Shown here one piece after another: positions 37,123 to 46,927 of a stretch of 64,000 nucleotides of DNA. Numbering within the stretch: the stretch's first letter is position 1; every line of letters starts with the position of its first letter. Where the stretch lies: assembly GCF_006864135.1 (NCBI RefSeq), contig NZ_SADV01000009.1, forward strand, positions 62,001 to 126,000. The letters are read 5' to 3'. This DNA comes from Lysinibacillus sphaericus. GTDB taxonomy: Bacteria > Bacillota > Bacilli > Bacillales_A > Planococcaceae. Below the pieces are notes generated by a model, which was not told the DNA's origin, searched no databases, and was given only the letters and a program-made list of their open reading frames with translations. The position numbers were made by a program, and so were the translations under genes.

Positions 37123-37800
37123 ATGTTTTATCAATATAAATTTTGGCACAGCTTAATGCATCCCACTTATTTTACCCAAGCTGTTGAGCAAGGAGAACTA
37201 AGAGGATATAAAAAGCGATCCTTCGCAGTTTTTATACTCTTTTTGCTTCTATTCGCCGTTCGTGAGTTTTGGGGCATGGGTACTGAAAGCTTAACAACCT
37301 TATTTGCATCGAATCATCCAACTGAATACTATACAGCCCGTTTATTATCAATGGTTGGGGTTATTGCCTGGGGAGTTATCTATTATTGCTTCCATTATTA
37401 TGGCGTTACATACTTGTTACATCTATTAACAGACATTCCTTACAAATGGATTCAGAAGGTACAACTTTATGTAATGGTATTTTTACTTATTGAAAAGACA
37501 ATTTTATTTGCTGTATTTTATGCTGTTGGTTACACTACTAACTTCTCGTTCTTCTCACTTGCACCTATAGCTCAGCAAGTAATTGATAAGGATTATGTAC
37601 TATTTGCTATCAACCAACTAACCGTAGCAACTGTATTAACAATTATTGTACAATACACGTTCCTTTCGAAATGGGAGGAGTGGTCAGATCGAAAGGCATT
37701 ATTAGCAAAAATTATTGGTCTTTATGTAGTAATGGCTATTTTTATCGGAATGATTAGTGTGTTACCACTACAAGAATGGATTACAAGGGGGTTAGGATGA
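37123..37800 (+). CDS. Integral membrane protein of unknown function, Yip1-like topology
   Basis: A 225-residue protein with about five hydrophobic segments (for example SFAVFILFLLLFAVREFW and LYVMVFLLIEKTILFAVFYA). The start at 37123 is chosen because AAAGGGAG lies eight bases before it; an earlier ATG at 37075 adds a non-hydrophobic, poorly supported leader. Its stop overlaps the ATG of the HlyD-type gene (ATGA), so the two are translationally coupled and may form a complex. Family assignment to Yip1/YckC-type membrane proteins is only a resemblance. Confidence 0.78.
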   Translation: MFYQYKFWHSLMHPTYFTQAVEQGELRGYKKRSFAVFILFLLLFAVREFWGMGTESLTTLFASNHPTEYYTARLLSMVGVIAWGVIYYCFHYYGVTYLLHLLTDIPYKWIQKVQLYVMVFLLIEKTILFAVFYAVGYTTNFSFFSLAPIAQQVIDKDYVLFAINQLTVATVLTIIVQYTFLSKWEEWSDRKALLAKIIGLYVVMAIFIGMISVLPLQEWITRGLG

Positions 37801-39056
37801 TGCGCTTTATTAAATCCAGACCTTGGACAAGTTTAAGTATTATTGTGATAGCGTTATTAATTGGTGTAAATGCTTATTTTGTATTTAAGGATGATAGTAA
37901 AGTAGCAAGATCCTACTTTATCAATGAATTCCAAAGAGCTACACCTAGTGATCGTGTAGAAACGGTTGAAAAGGATGCGATTGTTGCACCAACACAAACC
38001 TATACGATTTCAGCAGATGCGAAAAATCTCGCTGCAATAGATGTAACACGTGGACAGGAAGTACATGCCAATGATTTACTAGCTACCTACAAAACAGAGG
38101 AAGTTGACGGTGAATTAGCAAAGCTTGAGGCTGAACGCACTGCTTACGAAACTGAATTAAGTGATTTAGAATCTGCTTTAGCGGATATAGAATCTGAATA
38201 CGGTGGAGGCAATGACCCAAAAAGCTCTATTAATACCGACCAAATTAGTGAGAAATTAAATGTCTCTGTTAAATTTGAATTAGGTCAGCAAGCTTCTCCA
38301 TCAACTGCAGTGGCAATACTGAACCGTCATATTGCAGAGACCAATCGTCAAATAGCTTTAATGGACGCACAAATTGGCCAAATTAAAGCGCGCCAAGGTG
38401 TTATTTGCCCAGTAGATGGTGTCATCTCAAAAATCACTGAAGAAGCTGGTGCGGTAACATTTGAAATCTATTCATCTGAAAAGTCTATGCTTGCCTACTT
38501 ATCCGAGGATGAATGGCAAAAGGTTGAAGATGGACAAACCGTTAGTTTTAAACTGCCGCATAACGACGAGGATCTATCTGGTATTGTCTTTCAAAAACAA
38601 ATGATACCAGCAAATAAGGAATCCCTTTGGGCAAATGAACTAGCTAAGTCTGCAAAGCTACCAAAACCTACAAGCTATGAGGTAATACTGCATCAAGATG
38701 ACATACTAGAAAACATTCCATTTTCAACTGTCGGTAAAGCTTCTATTACCGTAAATCAGGCATCCAACGCACTTAAGGTGAAGTCCGCATGGGTGAAGGC
38801 TGGAAAGAATAATAAACATAGCGTTTATACGATTGATGAAAATGGTAAAATACGCCTTGAGGATATCGAGGTTGCCTTTAAAACGGCAGATTCTACGATC
38901 TTTACAGGCTATATGGATGCTGGAACACCTATTATCGCAAATGAACAACGCAATATTTTAGCTCGCTCCTTCCGTTCAATACCTCTTAAAAAAATCGAGT
39001 GGCGAAATTTTAAAGAGATCGGTTGGAAAGACTACGTAAAATATATAGTCTTTTAG
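37797..39056 (+). CDS. HlyD/MFP-type membrane-fusion adaptor protein
   Basis: A 419-residue protein with one N-terminal membrane anchor (SLSIIVIALLIGVNAYFVF), then a biotinyl-lipoyl-like half (KNLAAIDVTRGQEVHANDLL), a coiled coil (LEAERTAYETELSDLESALADIE and a return helix LNRHIAETNRQIALMDAQIG) and the second lipoyl half (GVICPVDGVISKITEEAG), then a beta-barrel region. This is the usual order in periplasmic/extracellular adaptor subunits of efflux and secretion systems. It is coupled to the upstream membrane protein. No ABC ATPase or permease is adjacent, so the transporter it would serve is missing from the window. A terminator follows. Confidence 0.85.
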   Translation: MMRFIKSRPWTSLSIIVIALLIGVNAYFVFKDDSKVARSYFINEFQRATPSDRVETVEKDAIVAPTQTYTISADAKNLAAIDVTRGQEVHANDLLATYKTEEVDGELAKLEAERTAYETELSDLESALADIESEYGGGNDPKSSINTDQISEKLNVSVKFELGQQASPSTAVAILNRHIAETNRQIALMDAQIGQIKARQGVICPVDGVISKITEEAGAVTFEIYSSEKSMLAYLSEDEWQKVEDGQTVSFKLPHNDEDLSGIVFQKQMIPANKESLWANELAKSAKLPKPTSYEVILHQDDILENIPFSTVGKASITVNQASNALKVKSAWVKAGKNNKHSVYTIDENGKIRLEDIEVAFKTADSTIFTGYMDAGTPIIANEQRNILARSFRSIPLKKIEWRNFKEIGWKDYVKYIVF

Positions 39057-39060
39057 TATA

Positions 39061-39099
39061 CAAAAGCCTCCCCGCATGAAAAATTGGGTAGGCTTTTGT
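39061..39099 (+). terminator. Terminator of the membrane-protein/adaptor operon
   Basis: AAAAGCCTCCCC and GGGTAGGCTTTT form an imperfect stem, five bases past the stop, with T-run. Confidence 0.8.
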
Positions 39100-39120
39100 G
39101 CTGTTAGCGTCTTTTTGATG

Positions 39121-39310
39121 TTTATCAGTAATTTATCTGGTTTATCAGCGATTCTCTGATGTTTATCAGCGATTTCTCTGGTTTTATCAGCGATTCTTTG
39201 ATGTTTATCAGCGATTTTTCTGGTTTTATCAGCGATTCTCTGATGTTTATCAGCGATTTATCTGGTTTTATCAGCGATTCTCTGATGTTTATCAGCGATG
39301 TTGTCTTTTC
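39121..39310 (+). repeat. 21-bp-period array D (TATCAGCG word)
   Basis: About nine units with TATCAGCGATT alternate the tails CTCTGATG and TCTCTGG, giving a 42-base super-period. It lies between the convergent adaptor and SLH genes and ends about ten bases before the stop of the latter. Confidence 0.9.
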
Positions 39311-39320
39311 TACCGGTTTC

Positions 39321-40820
39321 TTAATTAAATGATGAATTCTCCATTTGTTCTTGTGTCACTAGTTCATAGTTCATTGCTGCTATACCACTTACCTCATGGA
39401 TCATGCCATGTACATATAGTTTCTCACCATTTTCTCCATTCAGACGGACAGAAAAAGCAGAATTACCTTTTCCGACTCTTTTTACAGTGACACCATCTGC
39501 TGAAAGCTCGACATCAACTATTTTATGATCATGCATTGCACCTGTGTATTGCTCAATTTTGAAATCTTTCACCTTAAAGCCAATTTCACTTTTTGGAATG
39601 AACGCACTGCTTTTTTCAATCGCTGATGTTGAATACAATCCATAGCCATCAGATTCTGCATGGATACCTACACGTACCGAATGTCCTTTATTATCAGAGA
39701 AAGTCGCAATATAGTCACCTGCTTGTAATAACGACAGCACATAGTTACCGCCCTTAGGAATCGATTGTTCATCCCAGCCATCAAATTTATATGGCTTATA
39801 GCTGAAAACTTTATCACTAACAGCTTGTCCAGCAGCTGTAGTTAGCTGAATATTTTTCGGATCAAAGCCTAAATCTTGCTCAAAAATCAGTGCTGAGCCA
39901 GGTGTCACTTCATCTGTTGGTTGACAGTTAATTTGTAATTTTCCATCTACTTTTGTTACATCAATTTTATATTTTTGCATTTCGACGATTTCATAATTTT
40001 CATCATTATCAATATTGTAGCCAACCAGCATGAAATAGCCCGATCCCTCTTGTAACGCCTCTATCTTCATACCGTTATTTGTTCGAAGAATACGGAAGAA
40101 TTCATGCTCTCCATCCGGCGTTAGATTATCGTTAGAATAAGCATCAATATTAGTTGAATTAAACTCCTGTGCAGTAAATGTTTGGGTCACTCGTTTAGCC
40201 TGCATAGCTTCAAGACGATGAATAAATAACGCAAGCTGCGAACGATTGACAGTCTCTTTTAAACCAAAAGTAGTAGGTGTAATCCCCTTTGCTATATTAT
40301 TCTCAAACAATGGAGCGACTGCGTAAAAAGCATCTGAATATTTTACAATATCTTTAAATGGTAATGTCTGACCAATAGTAGATTCTAAATGATATGCCGT
40401 TGTTAGCATTCGCGCTAATTGTTCACGTGTAATCGCTTGATTGACACCGAAGGATCCATCAGCAAACCCTGAGACAATCCCTTCACTTTCTAAGGCTGCT
40501 ATGGCCCCATAATATTCATCGCTCGGTTTTACATCTGTAAATTGTGGGTCCATTACATTTTTAGTATCCAGCCCTAGAAGACCTGCTAAAATCTTCGAAG
40601 CCTGTCCACGCGTCACATCAACGAATGGCTTAAACGTGCCATCAGCATAACCTTTAATAATTCCGCGTTCAGCTAAATCCTTTACCGCTACACCATATTC
40701 CTTCGTGTAATCAACATCAGAAAATTTATCTGTTGCCTGTGCAGTTGGTACTACTACAATCGCACTTGTCGCTAATGCAGCAACTATTGCCCCTTGAAAT
40801 AAAGTATGCTTCTTCATCAC
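39321..40820 (-). CDS. Secreted protein with three N-terminal SLH domains and an unknown C-terminal region
   Basis: About 499 residues, starting at GTG 40820 or ATG 40817 (GTGATG, with AAGGGG upstream). Signal peptide cleaved near TAQAT. Three SLH domains (about residues 32-205): IIKGYADGTFKPFVDVTRGQ, then IVSGFADGSF and ITPTTFGLKETVNRSQL. The remaining ~290 residues are beta-rich, with Ig-like strands, and I recognise no enzymatic motif. It is monocistronic and convergent with the adaptor operon. A structural or binding protein displayed on the SCWP is likely. Confidence 0.83.
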   Translation of the reverse strand: MMKKHTLFQGAIVAALATSAIVVVPTAQATDKFSDVDYTKEYGVAVKDLAERGIIKGYADGTFKPFVDVTRGQASKILAGLLGLDTKNVMDPQFTDVKPSDEYYGAIAALESEGIVSGFADGSFGVNQAITREQLARMLTTAYHLESTIGQTLPFKDIVKYSDAFYAVAPLFENNIAKGITPTTFGLKETVNRSQLALFIHRLEAMQAKRVTQTFTAQEFNSTNIDAYSNDNLTPDGEHEFFRILRTNNGMKIEALQEGSGYFMLVGYNIDNDENYEIVEMQKYKIDVTKVDGKLQINCQPTDEVTPGSALIFEQDLGFDPKNIQLTTAAGQAVSDKVFSYKPYKFDGWDEQSIPKGGNYVLSLLQAGDYIATFSDNKGHSVRVGIHAESDGYGLYSTSAIEKSSAFIPKSEIGFKVKDFKIEQYTGAMHDHKIVDVELSADGVTVKRVGKGNSAFSVRLNGENGEKLYVHGMIHEVSGIAAMNYELVTQEQMENSSFN

Positions 40821-41159
40821 CAGCTCAACCCCTTAACATATTTTGTCTATCATACTATTATAATACGTATAAGGGAATCCAAATATTTCATAATCTTCAA
40901 TTATGAAGAGTTTCTTTTTTCTATCGAATGTTGGGGTGAGACACTTTATGAAGTCTCATCTATTGACTACCCAGTTCGTCGGTTTGAGATAAATTTGTCA
41001 TTTTTGTGATTTTATTTAGCGTTGCGATTTTTCTTTCTCTCGTTCTCCCTCTTTTTCCGTCGTTATCGCTCTTCTATCCATTACCCCTGCTCATCATAAA
41101 TAAAAAAAACAGCGGAGAGTTCGATTTAACTCGAACCTCCACTGTTTAAAAAATATTTC
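40821..41159. other. Intergenic region without recognised gene
   Basis: About 340 bases upstream of the SLH gene and downstream of S-layer gene 1. It holds the promoter region of the SLH gene and, at its left-to-right end, the S-layer terminator (41104-41153). I see no other structure. Confidence 0.5.
41104..41153 (-). terminator. Terminator of S-layer gene 1
   Basis: AAACAGCGGAG-GTTCGA pairs with TCGAAC-CTCC-CTGTTT, a long stem with small bulges and T-run on the minus strand. Confidence 0.85.
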
Positions 41160-44100
41160 TTAGTTTTTGAAGTCTTGTTTAGCTGTAACTTTTACAGGAG
41201 TTGCGCTTTGACCACCAATGTTTACACGAGCATTGAATACGTCTCCAGCTTTACCTGTAGCAGATGCTGTAGCTGTACCGTTATTGCTGAATACTACTTC
41301 ACCAGAAACTTTAGATAAAGTTAGTGTTGCAGCAGCAGTTGGAACACCGTTAAATACAGCTTGGCCTTTAACTACGCCAGTAGCATCAGCTTCAGCAACA
41401 GTTGCCATTACGCCGTATTGGTCAGTAACAACTACGTCAGTTAATTTGAAGAATGCATCTAAGTCGAAGTCAGCAGCTACATTGTAAGAAGAAGTTGTTA
41501 CGAAGTTAACAGCGTCACCATTAATGTATTGTTGAGCTTTACCATCTTCTACTACAGCTACTTTTTCTACTTTAGGAGCAGCTTTAGAGAATGTTACTTC
41601 TTTCACGATTTCTTCACCAGTAGCATTGATTGTGATTGTTACTTTTGCAGTTGCAGTTTTAGCATCTTTATCGAATTCTACTTTAGCTGCATCATCAGTA
41701 GTAATATTACCATCTGCAACGTTTGTAAGAACTGCAGATTTTACTGTGTAGTCAGAACCTGCTTTAAGTGTAACTTCTCCACCATTAGCAGTTACTGCTT
41801 TCACAACGATGTCTTTGCCATACTTATCCGGAATTACTAAATCTGCTTTACCAGCTTCTTTTTCAGTTACGTAGATAGGTTTAATATCTTCTACTTTATA
41901 AGAAGTGAATGAGCTATCTTTTACAACTGAGAATTGTTTAGAGTAAGTACTTGCTTCAATTGCAGTATTATCCTCTTTTACAAGTTTGAATGTTACATTA
42001 GCAGTTGTTTTAGTAGCGCCTGCTTTGTATGCTACTGTAATTTTGTTGTCAGCAGCACCGATTTTACCTGTTACTTCGAATGGTGCATTTTCATCTGTAG
42101 ATGCTTCGATTGTGTATTTTGCTGTTGCAAGTTTTGCAAGAAGCTCATCAGTTGAAATAACTTGACCGAATTGATCTTCAACTACGATGTCTTTTGCAGT
42201 GATTTCTACTTTTTCACCAGCAATTTCACGGATAGCTGTGCTCACTTTGCTATTTAAGCCAGTGATTACTTTTGGTGCAGTTGTAGATTTAGGAATAACT
42301 GTTTGAGTCGCAACCTTACCAGTTGAAGATGTTACAACAACAGTTACTGGTGTGTTTTCTTTTACGTTAGCGCCTGCTACTTTTGCATAAAGCTCGCCAT
42401 CTTTTTCTACTAAAGATCCACCAGTAATAGAGATACCTTTAGTACCGTTTAATACAGTAGTATCCTTAATAGCATTACCTTGTTTGTCTGAAACAAATAA
42501 TGGGAATAGGATGTCTGCTTCAGCAGTAACAACTTTTGTTGGTGCGCCTAATGTAACTGAATCAGCACGTACACCTTCAGCAACTTTCACTGTCGCTTGT
42601 CCATTTTTACCAGTTGCTTTAGCGATAACAATTACGTTTGTATCACCAGTTGCCACAATCTTATCAACTGGAAGAACAACTACTTCTTTGCCTTCGATTG
42701 TTTGTTTTTCAAATTCACCAAATGTTGCAACAGCTTGGTTTGTATTTGTTACTAGAACTTCATCTTTTAGACGTTTTAATTCAGTAATTTCTTTACCGTA
42801 TTGGTCTTTTACAGTAACAGGAAGATAGAATTTATCTTTTGCTAAAGCAGTATCTTCAGTTAAAGTTTTGCCATCTTTGTTGTAAAGAGCACCAATTGTT
42901 ACGTCAGATGCTACTGTTTTTGCAGAAACTGTTACAGTTTGTGTTGTTGTAGTTGCAGTTGCTCCATGGATCACTGTAAGTACTACTTTGTCGCCTTCTT
43001 TAAGGCCATCTTTAGTGATTGTAATAGAGCCGTTTGCATTTGGATCTGCCTTAGCTCCTGCTGCAGAAACTGTTAATGATGAAGCGTTTAATTTTGTAAT
43101 ATCTTCACCATATTGGTTTTTAATTTGGTAACCGATTGTAGCTGTATTTGTATTGTCGATTAATGGAGCTACTTCACCAAGGATTTCAATAGAAGAAACT
43201 TTTTCGTCTTCTGTTTTCACAGAACCAGTTAGTGCTTCATCTGTAAGACCAGTTACGTTTACAGTGAATTCACCTTTTGTAATTTTGCTTGTTAATTCAA
43301 TTGTTGCAACTGTTTTATCTTCGTTCCATGTAATAGAAGAGAAGTTAGATTTGAAGCCATCTTTTTTAAGCTCAAATTTAGCTTTTTCAGTTTCAACTGG
43401 TTTATTGAATGTTACAGCTAAAGTTTTTGCATTTACTGCATCAACAGATTTTACTTTTACCGCAGTTACATATGTAACTTCAGCAGAATAAGTTTTGCCA
43501 TCGATAACGAACTCTACTTTAGTTTCTTTGTTTTCTGGAAGTGGAGTTGGTAATGTTACCGTGTGTTTTTTGTCATCAGAAAGTGTTACTTCTAATGTTG
43601 TTGCATCTACAACTTTAACTTCTTTAACAGTTAAAGATGCTTGTTCACCCATAGTAATCGTACGGTGTAAGAATGATGCAAATTGACCGCGTGTTACTGA
43701 GTTTTTAGGATTGAACTGTTGTATAGTTTTAACGTTTGTAATACCAGCATATTCTAACGCGATGATTGCTTCGCGATTTTCTGTAGCTGTAGCTTTGTCT
43801 AAATCAGTGATAACAGATTCGAAGTCAGCATCTTTGTAATCAGCTACTAAATCTATGTTATAAACAGTTTTGATAGCACGTACTAAAACAACTGCCATTT
43901 GCTCACGGCTCATGTTATTAGCTTGCATTAATTGGTTATTTGAACCTTTGAATACGCCAGCATCTTTAACAAGTGCTGCATATTGTAATAACTCTTTGTC
44001 AGATGTTGATGTTGGTAAATCAGTGAAACGAGCTTTTGTTGCATAGTCTGCAGGAATTTCGTAATTTTCTGAAACTAACCATTTTCCTAAGAATTTAGTT

Positions 44101-44312
44101 ACATTACCACGAGTAACTACAGCATCCGGTCTGAATGTGCCGTCTGGGTAACCTGCTACGATTTTAGCGTCTGCTAATGCTAAAATAGCGTCCTCATGGT
44201 CATTATCTTTAATATCAGAAAAGCTTGCTGCGCTTGCTGCTGGTACGATTGCTGATGCTACTAGGGCTGCTGATGCTGCGCCTACAACCCATTTACTATA
44301 TTTTTGTTTCAT
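41160..44312 (-). CDS. S-layer protein 1 (SLH-type)
   Basis: A 1050-residue precursor. Signal peptide MKQKYSKWVVGAASAALVAS, cleaved near ASAAS. Three SLH domains (about residues 28-215): IVAGYPDGTFRPDAVVTRGN, NQLMQANNMSREQMAVVLV and FNPKNSVTRGQFASFL. The rest is a chain of beta-sandwich Ig-like domains (for example VKEVKVVDATTLEVTLSDD, VKSVDAVNAKTLAVTFNKP). This, with near absence of cysteine and high Thr/Val/Lys, is typical of crystalline S-layer subunits. AGGAGGT precedes the ATG. A long upstream leader (~400 bases) fits the highly expressed S-layer genes of related bacteria. It is most similar in the SLH part to S-layer protein 2 in this window. Export by SecA2/SlaP is inferred. Confidence 0.92.
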   Translation of the reverse strand: MKQKYSKWVVGAASAALVASAIVPAASAASFSDIKDNDHEDAILALADAKIVAGYPDGTFRPDAVVTRGNVTKFLGKWLVSENYEIPADYATKARFTDLPTSTSDKELLQYAALVKDAGVFKGSNNQLMQANNMSREQMAVVLVRAIKTVYNIDLVADYKDADFESVITDLDKATATENREAIIALEYAGITNVKTIQQFNPKNSVTRGQFASFLHRTITMGEQASLTVKEVKVVDATTLEVTLSDDKKHTVTLPTPLPENKETKVEFVIDGKTYSAEVTYVTAVKVKSVDAVNAKTLAVTFNKPVETEKAKFELKKDGFKSNFSSITWNEDKTVATIELTSKITKGEFTVNVTGLTDEALTGSVKTEDEKVSSIEILGEVAPLIDNTNTATIGYQIKNQYGEDITKLNASSLTVSAAGAKADPNANGSITITKDGLKEGDKVVLTVIHGATATTTTQTVTVSAKTVASDVTIGALYNKDGKTLTEDTALAKDKFYLPVTVKDQYGKEITELKRLKDEVLVTNTNQAVATFGEFEKQTIEGKEVVVLPVDKIVATGDTNVIVIAKATGKNGQATVKVAEGVRADSVTLGAPTKVVTAEADILFPLFVSDKQGNAIKDTTVLNGTKGISITGGSLVEKDGELYAKVAGANVKENTPVTVVVTSSTGKVATQTVIPKSTTAPKVITGLNSKVSTAIREIAGEKVEITAKDIVVEDQFGQVISTDELLAKLATAKYTIEASTDENAPFEVTGKIGAADNKITVAYKAGATKTTANVTFKLVKEDNTAIEASTYSKQFSVVKDSSFTSYKVEDIKPIYVTEKEAGKADLVIPDKYGKDIVVKAVTANGGEVTLKAGSDYTVKSAVLTNVADGNITTDDAAKVEFDKDAKTATAKVTITINATGEEIVKEVTFSKAAPKVEKVAVVEDGKAQQYINGDAVNFVTTSSYNVAADFDLDAFFKLTDVVVTDQYGVMATVAEADATGVVKGQAVFNGVPTAAATLTLSKVSGEVVFSNNGTATASATGKAGDVFNARVNIGGQSATPVKVTAKQDFKN

Positions 44313-44765
44313 ATGAAATTACCTCCTAGATAAATTAGCCAATATTCATGACTACGACTTCATTATAAGAGTACGAGATGATAAATTTCAAAATGAAATA
44401 CCTGGAATGAAAATTGTGGTAATGCTTTAGTTCTAAAGGTTTTTAAACCATAATTTGTACAAATATTGTTATTGTTACCATCCTGAAAATTAACAGACAA
44501 ACCTTACTGCCACAAGGAAAATATACCATCTTACCCATGTCATTTTTACCATCCAAATTTCTACAATTTTCGACTTTCAAGCAATAATTGATTAAAAACC
44601 ATTAGTGAACAATTCGTGAACTCATGTCACAATCAGGTAGGTAATTTATTCTTGTATTTCCTATATTCTATTAGATATTTCCAGAAATTTTATATATTAT
44701 TAATTTTTAGGTATATTATATAAGCTACTTTTATGTTCAGAAATTGACTTATAAATTGGGCACTT
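44313..44765. other. Upstream leader region of S-layer gene 1
   Basis: About 450 AT-rich bases without a gene, between the S-layer ATG and repeat array E. It carries an AGGAGGT site near the ATG and the candidate promoter. No riboswitch-like structure is evident by eye. Confidence 0.5.
44715..44743 (-). promoter_or_regulatory. Candidate promoter of S-layer gene 1
   Basis: On the minus strand a perfect TATAAT (44720-44715) lies 17 bases after TTTCTG, about 400 bases before the start codon. The -35 match is weak. If correct, the mRNA has a long 5' leader, as reported for other S-layer genes. Confidence 0.3.
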
Positions 44766-45330
44766 TTTAATCAGCAATTGCAGTTATTCTATCATTATTT
44801 GGTATTTTATCAGCGATTTTCTTGAGATTATCGTTGTCATAGCTTTTTAGTGATTCTAAGCTCTTTATTAGCGATCTTCTTGAGGGTATCAGCGATTCTT
44901 AGCTTTTTATCAGCGATCTTCTTGGGGGTATCAGCGATTCTTAGCTTTTTATCAGCGATCTTCTTGGAGGTATCAGCGATTCTTAGCTTTTTATCAGCGA
45001 TCTTCTTAGGGGGTATCAGCGATTCTTAGCTTTTTATCAGCGATCTTCTTGGAGGTATCAGCGATTCTAAGCTTTTTATCAGCGATCTTCTTGGAGGTAT
45101 CAGCGATTCTTAGCTTTTTATCAGCGATCTTCTTGGAGGTATCAGCGATTCTTAGCTTTTTATCAGCGATCTTCTTAGGGGGTATCAGCGATTCTTAGCT
45201 TTTTATCAGCGATCTTCTTGGAGGTATCAGCGATTCTAAGCTTTTTATCAGCGATCTTCTTGGAGGTATCAGCGATTCTTAGCTTTTTATCAGCGATCTT
45301 CTTGGAGGTATCAGCGATTCTTGCTTCACG
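44766..45330 (+). repeat. 21-bp-period array E (TATCAGCG word)
   Basis: About 25 units alternate TATCAGCGATCTTCTTGG-AGG and TATCAGCGATTCTTAGC-TTTT types, with a 42-base super-period. The first few units (44766-44870) are degenerate. A weaker relic continues at 45487-45535, with CTATCGGCGA, CTAGCGGTG and CTACCGGTG 21 bases apart. The array lies downstream of the acyltransferase gene and upstream of the S-layer promoter region. Confidence 0.92.
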
Positions 45331-45540
45331 GGCTTTTAACACGGGGCGTGCTGGACATTTATAGCATGGGGTTTTTATTATATTAATTTGCTTTGAAAAT
45401 GGGGCTTATTAAAATGGTTGGAACGCATGCCTCGTATCGTATGCCATATTCGTGAATCTATTGAAACTGCGGAATGGTAGATGCTATCGGCGATACTTCT
45501 ATCCCTAGCGGTGCTTCCCTATTTGCTACCGGTGAAACAA

Positions 45541-45580
45541 AAAAAGCAGTGATTTCTATAATTAAAGAAATCACTGCTTT
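45541..45580 (-). terminator. Terminator of the acyltransferase gene
   Basis: AAAAAGCAGTGATTTCT and AGAAATCACTGCTTTT form a long stem immediately past the stop. Confidence 0.9.
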
Positions 45581-45582
45581 TC

Positions 45583-46587
45583 CTATGCGGTACGCTTTTT
45601 TATTCTCCCAATTACAAACTGACTAAATGGAAGCATCGAAATTAACTTCGTCACCGTAATACAAACAATTAGCGCCCACAACATTAGCAATAGCACTCGC
45701 ACAAGCGTACTATTAAAATGATCCACAAACCATCCTGTTGATATCCGCAGAACCTCCCAATGAATGAGATAGATCATAAACGCATATCGACTTAGCAATT
45801 GAACCGTTTTCGTATAAGGTAGCGACTGCCCCCAGGCAATTACCAACAAGGCGATACTTATAACAAGCGGTATTAAATCAAGTCGTCTCGAATGCGTCTC
45901 TGTATAACCGAGCTGCAGACGGATATATAAAAAGATAGCAGATAACACGAACAACACAACCATCGCGTAACGATACTTTTTCGCAAGCGCAGCAATCTGC
46001 GTATAATACATACCCATCGCATATGCTATCGCAAAATAACCAAGCCAGCCCGTAAAGAGTAAACGCAACATGAGATCATTCTCTTCAAAAAATGGATATG
46101 GCAAGGCAATCAATGAATGATGGATTAACATAATCAGCACACATAACGGTAAAAACCAAGCCATAGACCATTTAAAACGCTTCATCAACGTAAAGACTAC
46201 ATATAACTGCATCATAACCACAACAAACCAGCCTACAAACCCACCGTAAACAACATTACTAACAAACTTTTCCCATACTAAGCCATTGTGATAAATTATC
46301 TCTACAATTACAGAATCAAGTATGGCCCACATTAAATATGGTAGAAAGATATATTGAATTCTATTCGGCCAAAAGTTATTCGGTATTTTAACCTGATAAC
46401 GATTCGCCAAAATTAAAATAGACAACAAAATAAACGTCGGCGTTGCATAACAGAGCGCAATCCGTAAAAACAGATAAAACGACTGCTCTGGCTCTACACC
46501 TACCTCCATAATAATCCATGAAGAGGTGTGTAATAATAAGATAGACAAACACGCCACCACACGCAGTAAATCCCACTCTTTGATCAC
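45583..46587 (-). CDS. Membrane-bound acyltransferase family 3 protein
   Basis: A 334-residue protein with about ten hydrophobic segments. The N-terminus KEWDLLRVVACLSILLLHTS is the family-3 acyltransferase signature: an early D/E-L-R followed by H in helix 1. Such proteins transfer acetyl or succinyl groups to cell-surface sugars. It starts at GTG (AGGAG eight bases upstream). Between two S-layer genes, it may O-acetylate the SCWP; family-3-like enzymes modifying SCWP are known in the Bacillus cereus group. The substrate is inferred from context only. Confidence 0.83.
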   Translation of the reverse strand: MIKEWDLLRVVACLSILLLHTSSWIIMEVGVEPEQSFYLFLRIALCYATPTFILLSILILANRYQVKIPNNFWPNRIQYIFLPYLMWAILDSVIVEIIYHNGLVWEKFVSNVVYGGFVGWFVVVMMQLYVVFTLMKRFKWSMAWFLPLCVLIMLIHHSLIALPYPFFEENDLMLRLLFTGWLGYFAIAYAMGMYYTQIAALAKKYRYAMVVLFVLSAIFLYIRLQLGYTETHSRRLDLIPLVISIALLVIAWGQSLPYTKTVQLLSRYAFMIYLIHWEVLRISTGWFVDHFNSTLVRVLLLMLWALIVCITVTKLISMLPFSQFVIGRIKKRTA

Positions 46588-46737
46588 TAAACATTCTCCT
46601 AAAACTATTATGTCTCATTTAAGTCTGTCATAGTTTGTCGATCAATGCAATGGAGATACTTGTTATCTATGCTATAATGAGGGGCTTATATTAAAGAGAG
46701 ATAGATTAACAAATTAGATATACTTAATAGATGAGAG

Positions 46738-46872
46738 ATGAAATCGTTGGAGGAAGTTTTAAGCGGATTAAAGAAAATCAATCAACGTCTTGATTCAATG
46801 AGATTAGAATTTGAGATAAACAAACGCCACTTAACTTTGAAGTGGCGTTTTGAGTACTCTCTTCTCTATTAA
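46738..46872 (+). CDS. Short coiled-coil-like open frame, doubtful
   Basis: 44 codons from ATG 46738, beginning MKSLEEVLSGLKKINQRLDS. The first ~28 residues look like a heptad coiled coil of small phage/hypothetical proteins. The rest reads through the terminator hairpin at 46822-46850, so it is more likely the remnant of a longer gene than an intact one. No good ribosome-binding site is seen. Remnant status is an inference. Confidence 0.22.
   Translation: MKSLEEVLSGLKKINQRLDSMRLEFEINKRHLTLKWRFEYSLLY
46822..46858. terminator. Hairpin terminator downstream of the double nuclease gene
   Basis: AAACGCCACTT and AAGTGGCGTTT form a perfect 11-base stem with T-run, about 75 bases beyond the nuclease stop. 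A similar hairpin with related flank lies at 52145-52183. Confidence 0.8.
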
Positions 46873-46927
46873 TAAAGAAGAAAGTAATATCGAAAGTCTA
46901 AGGTCACTGCATTATCGGAACTTTCCA

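Noticed and set aside
44766..45330. Array E as a CRISPR
   Set aside because: Repeat words are 8-10 bases at 21-base spacing with recurring, not unique, intervals. No cas genes are near.
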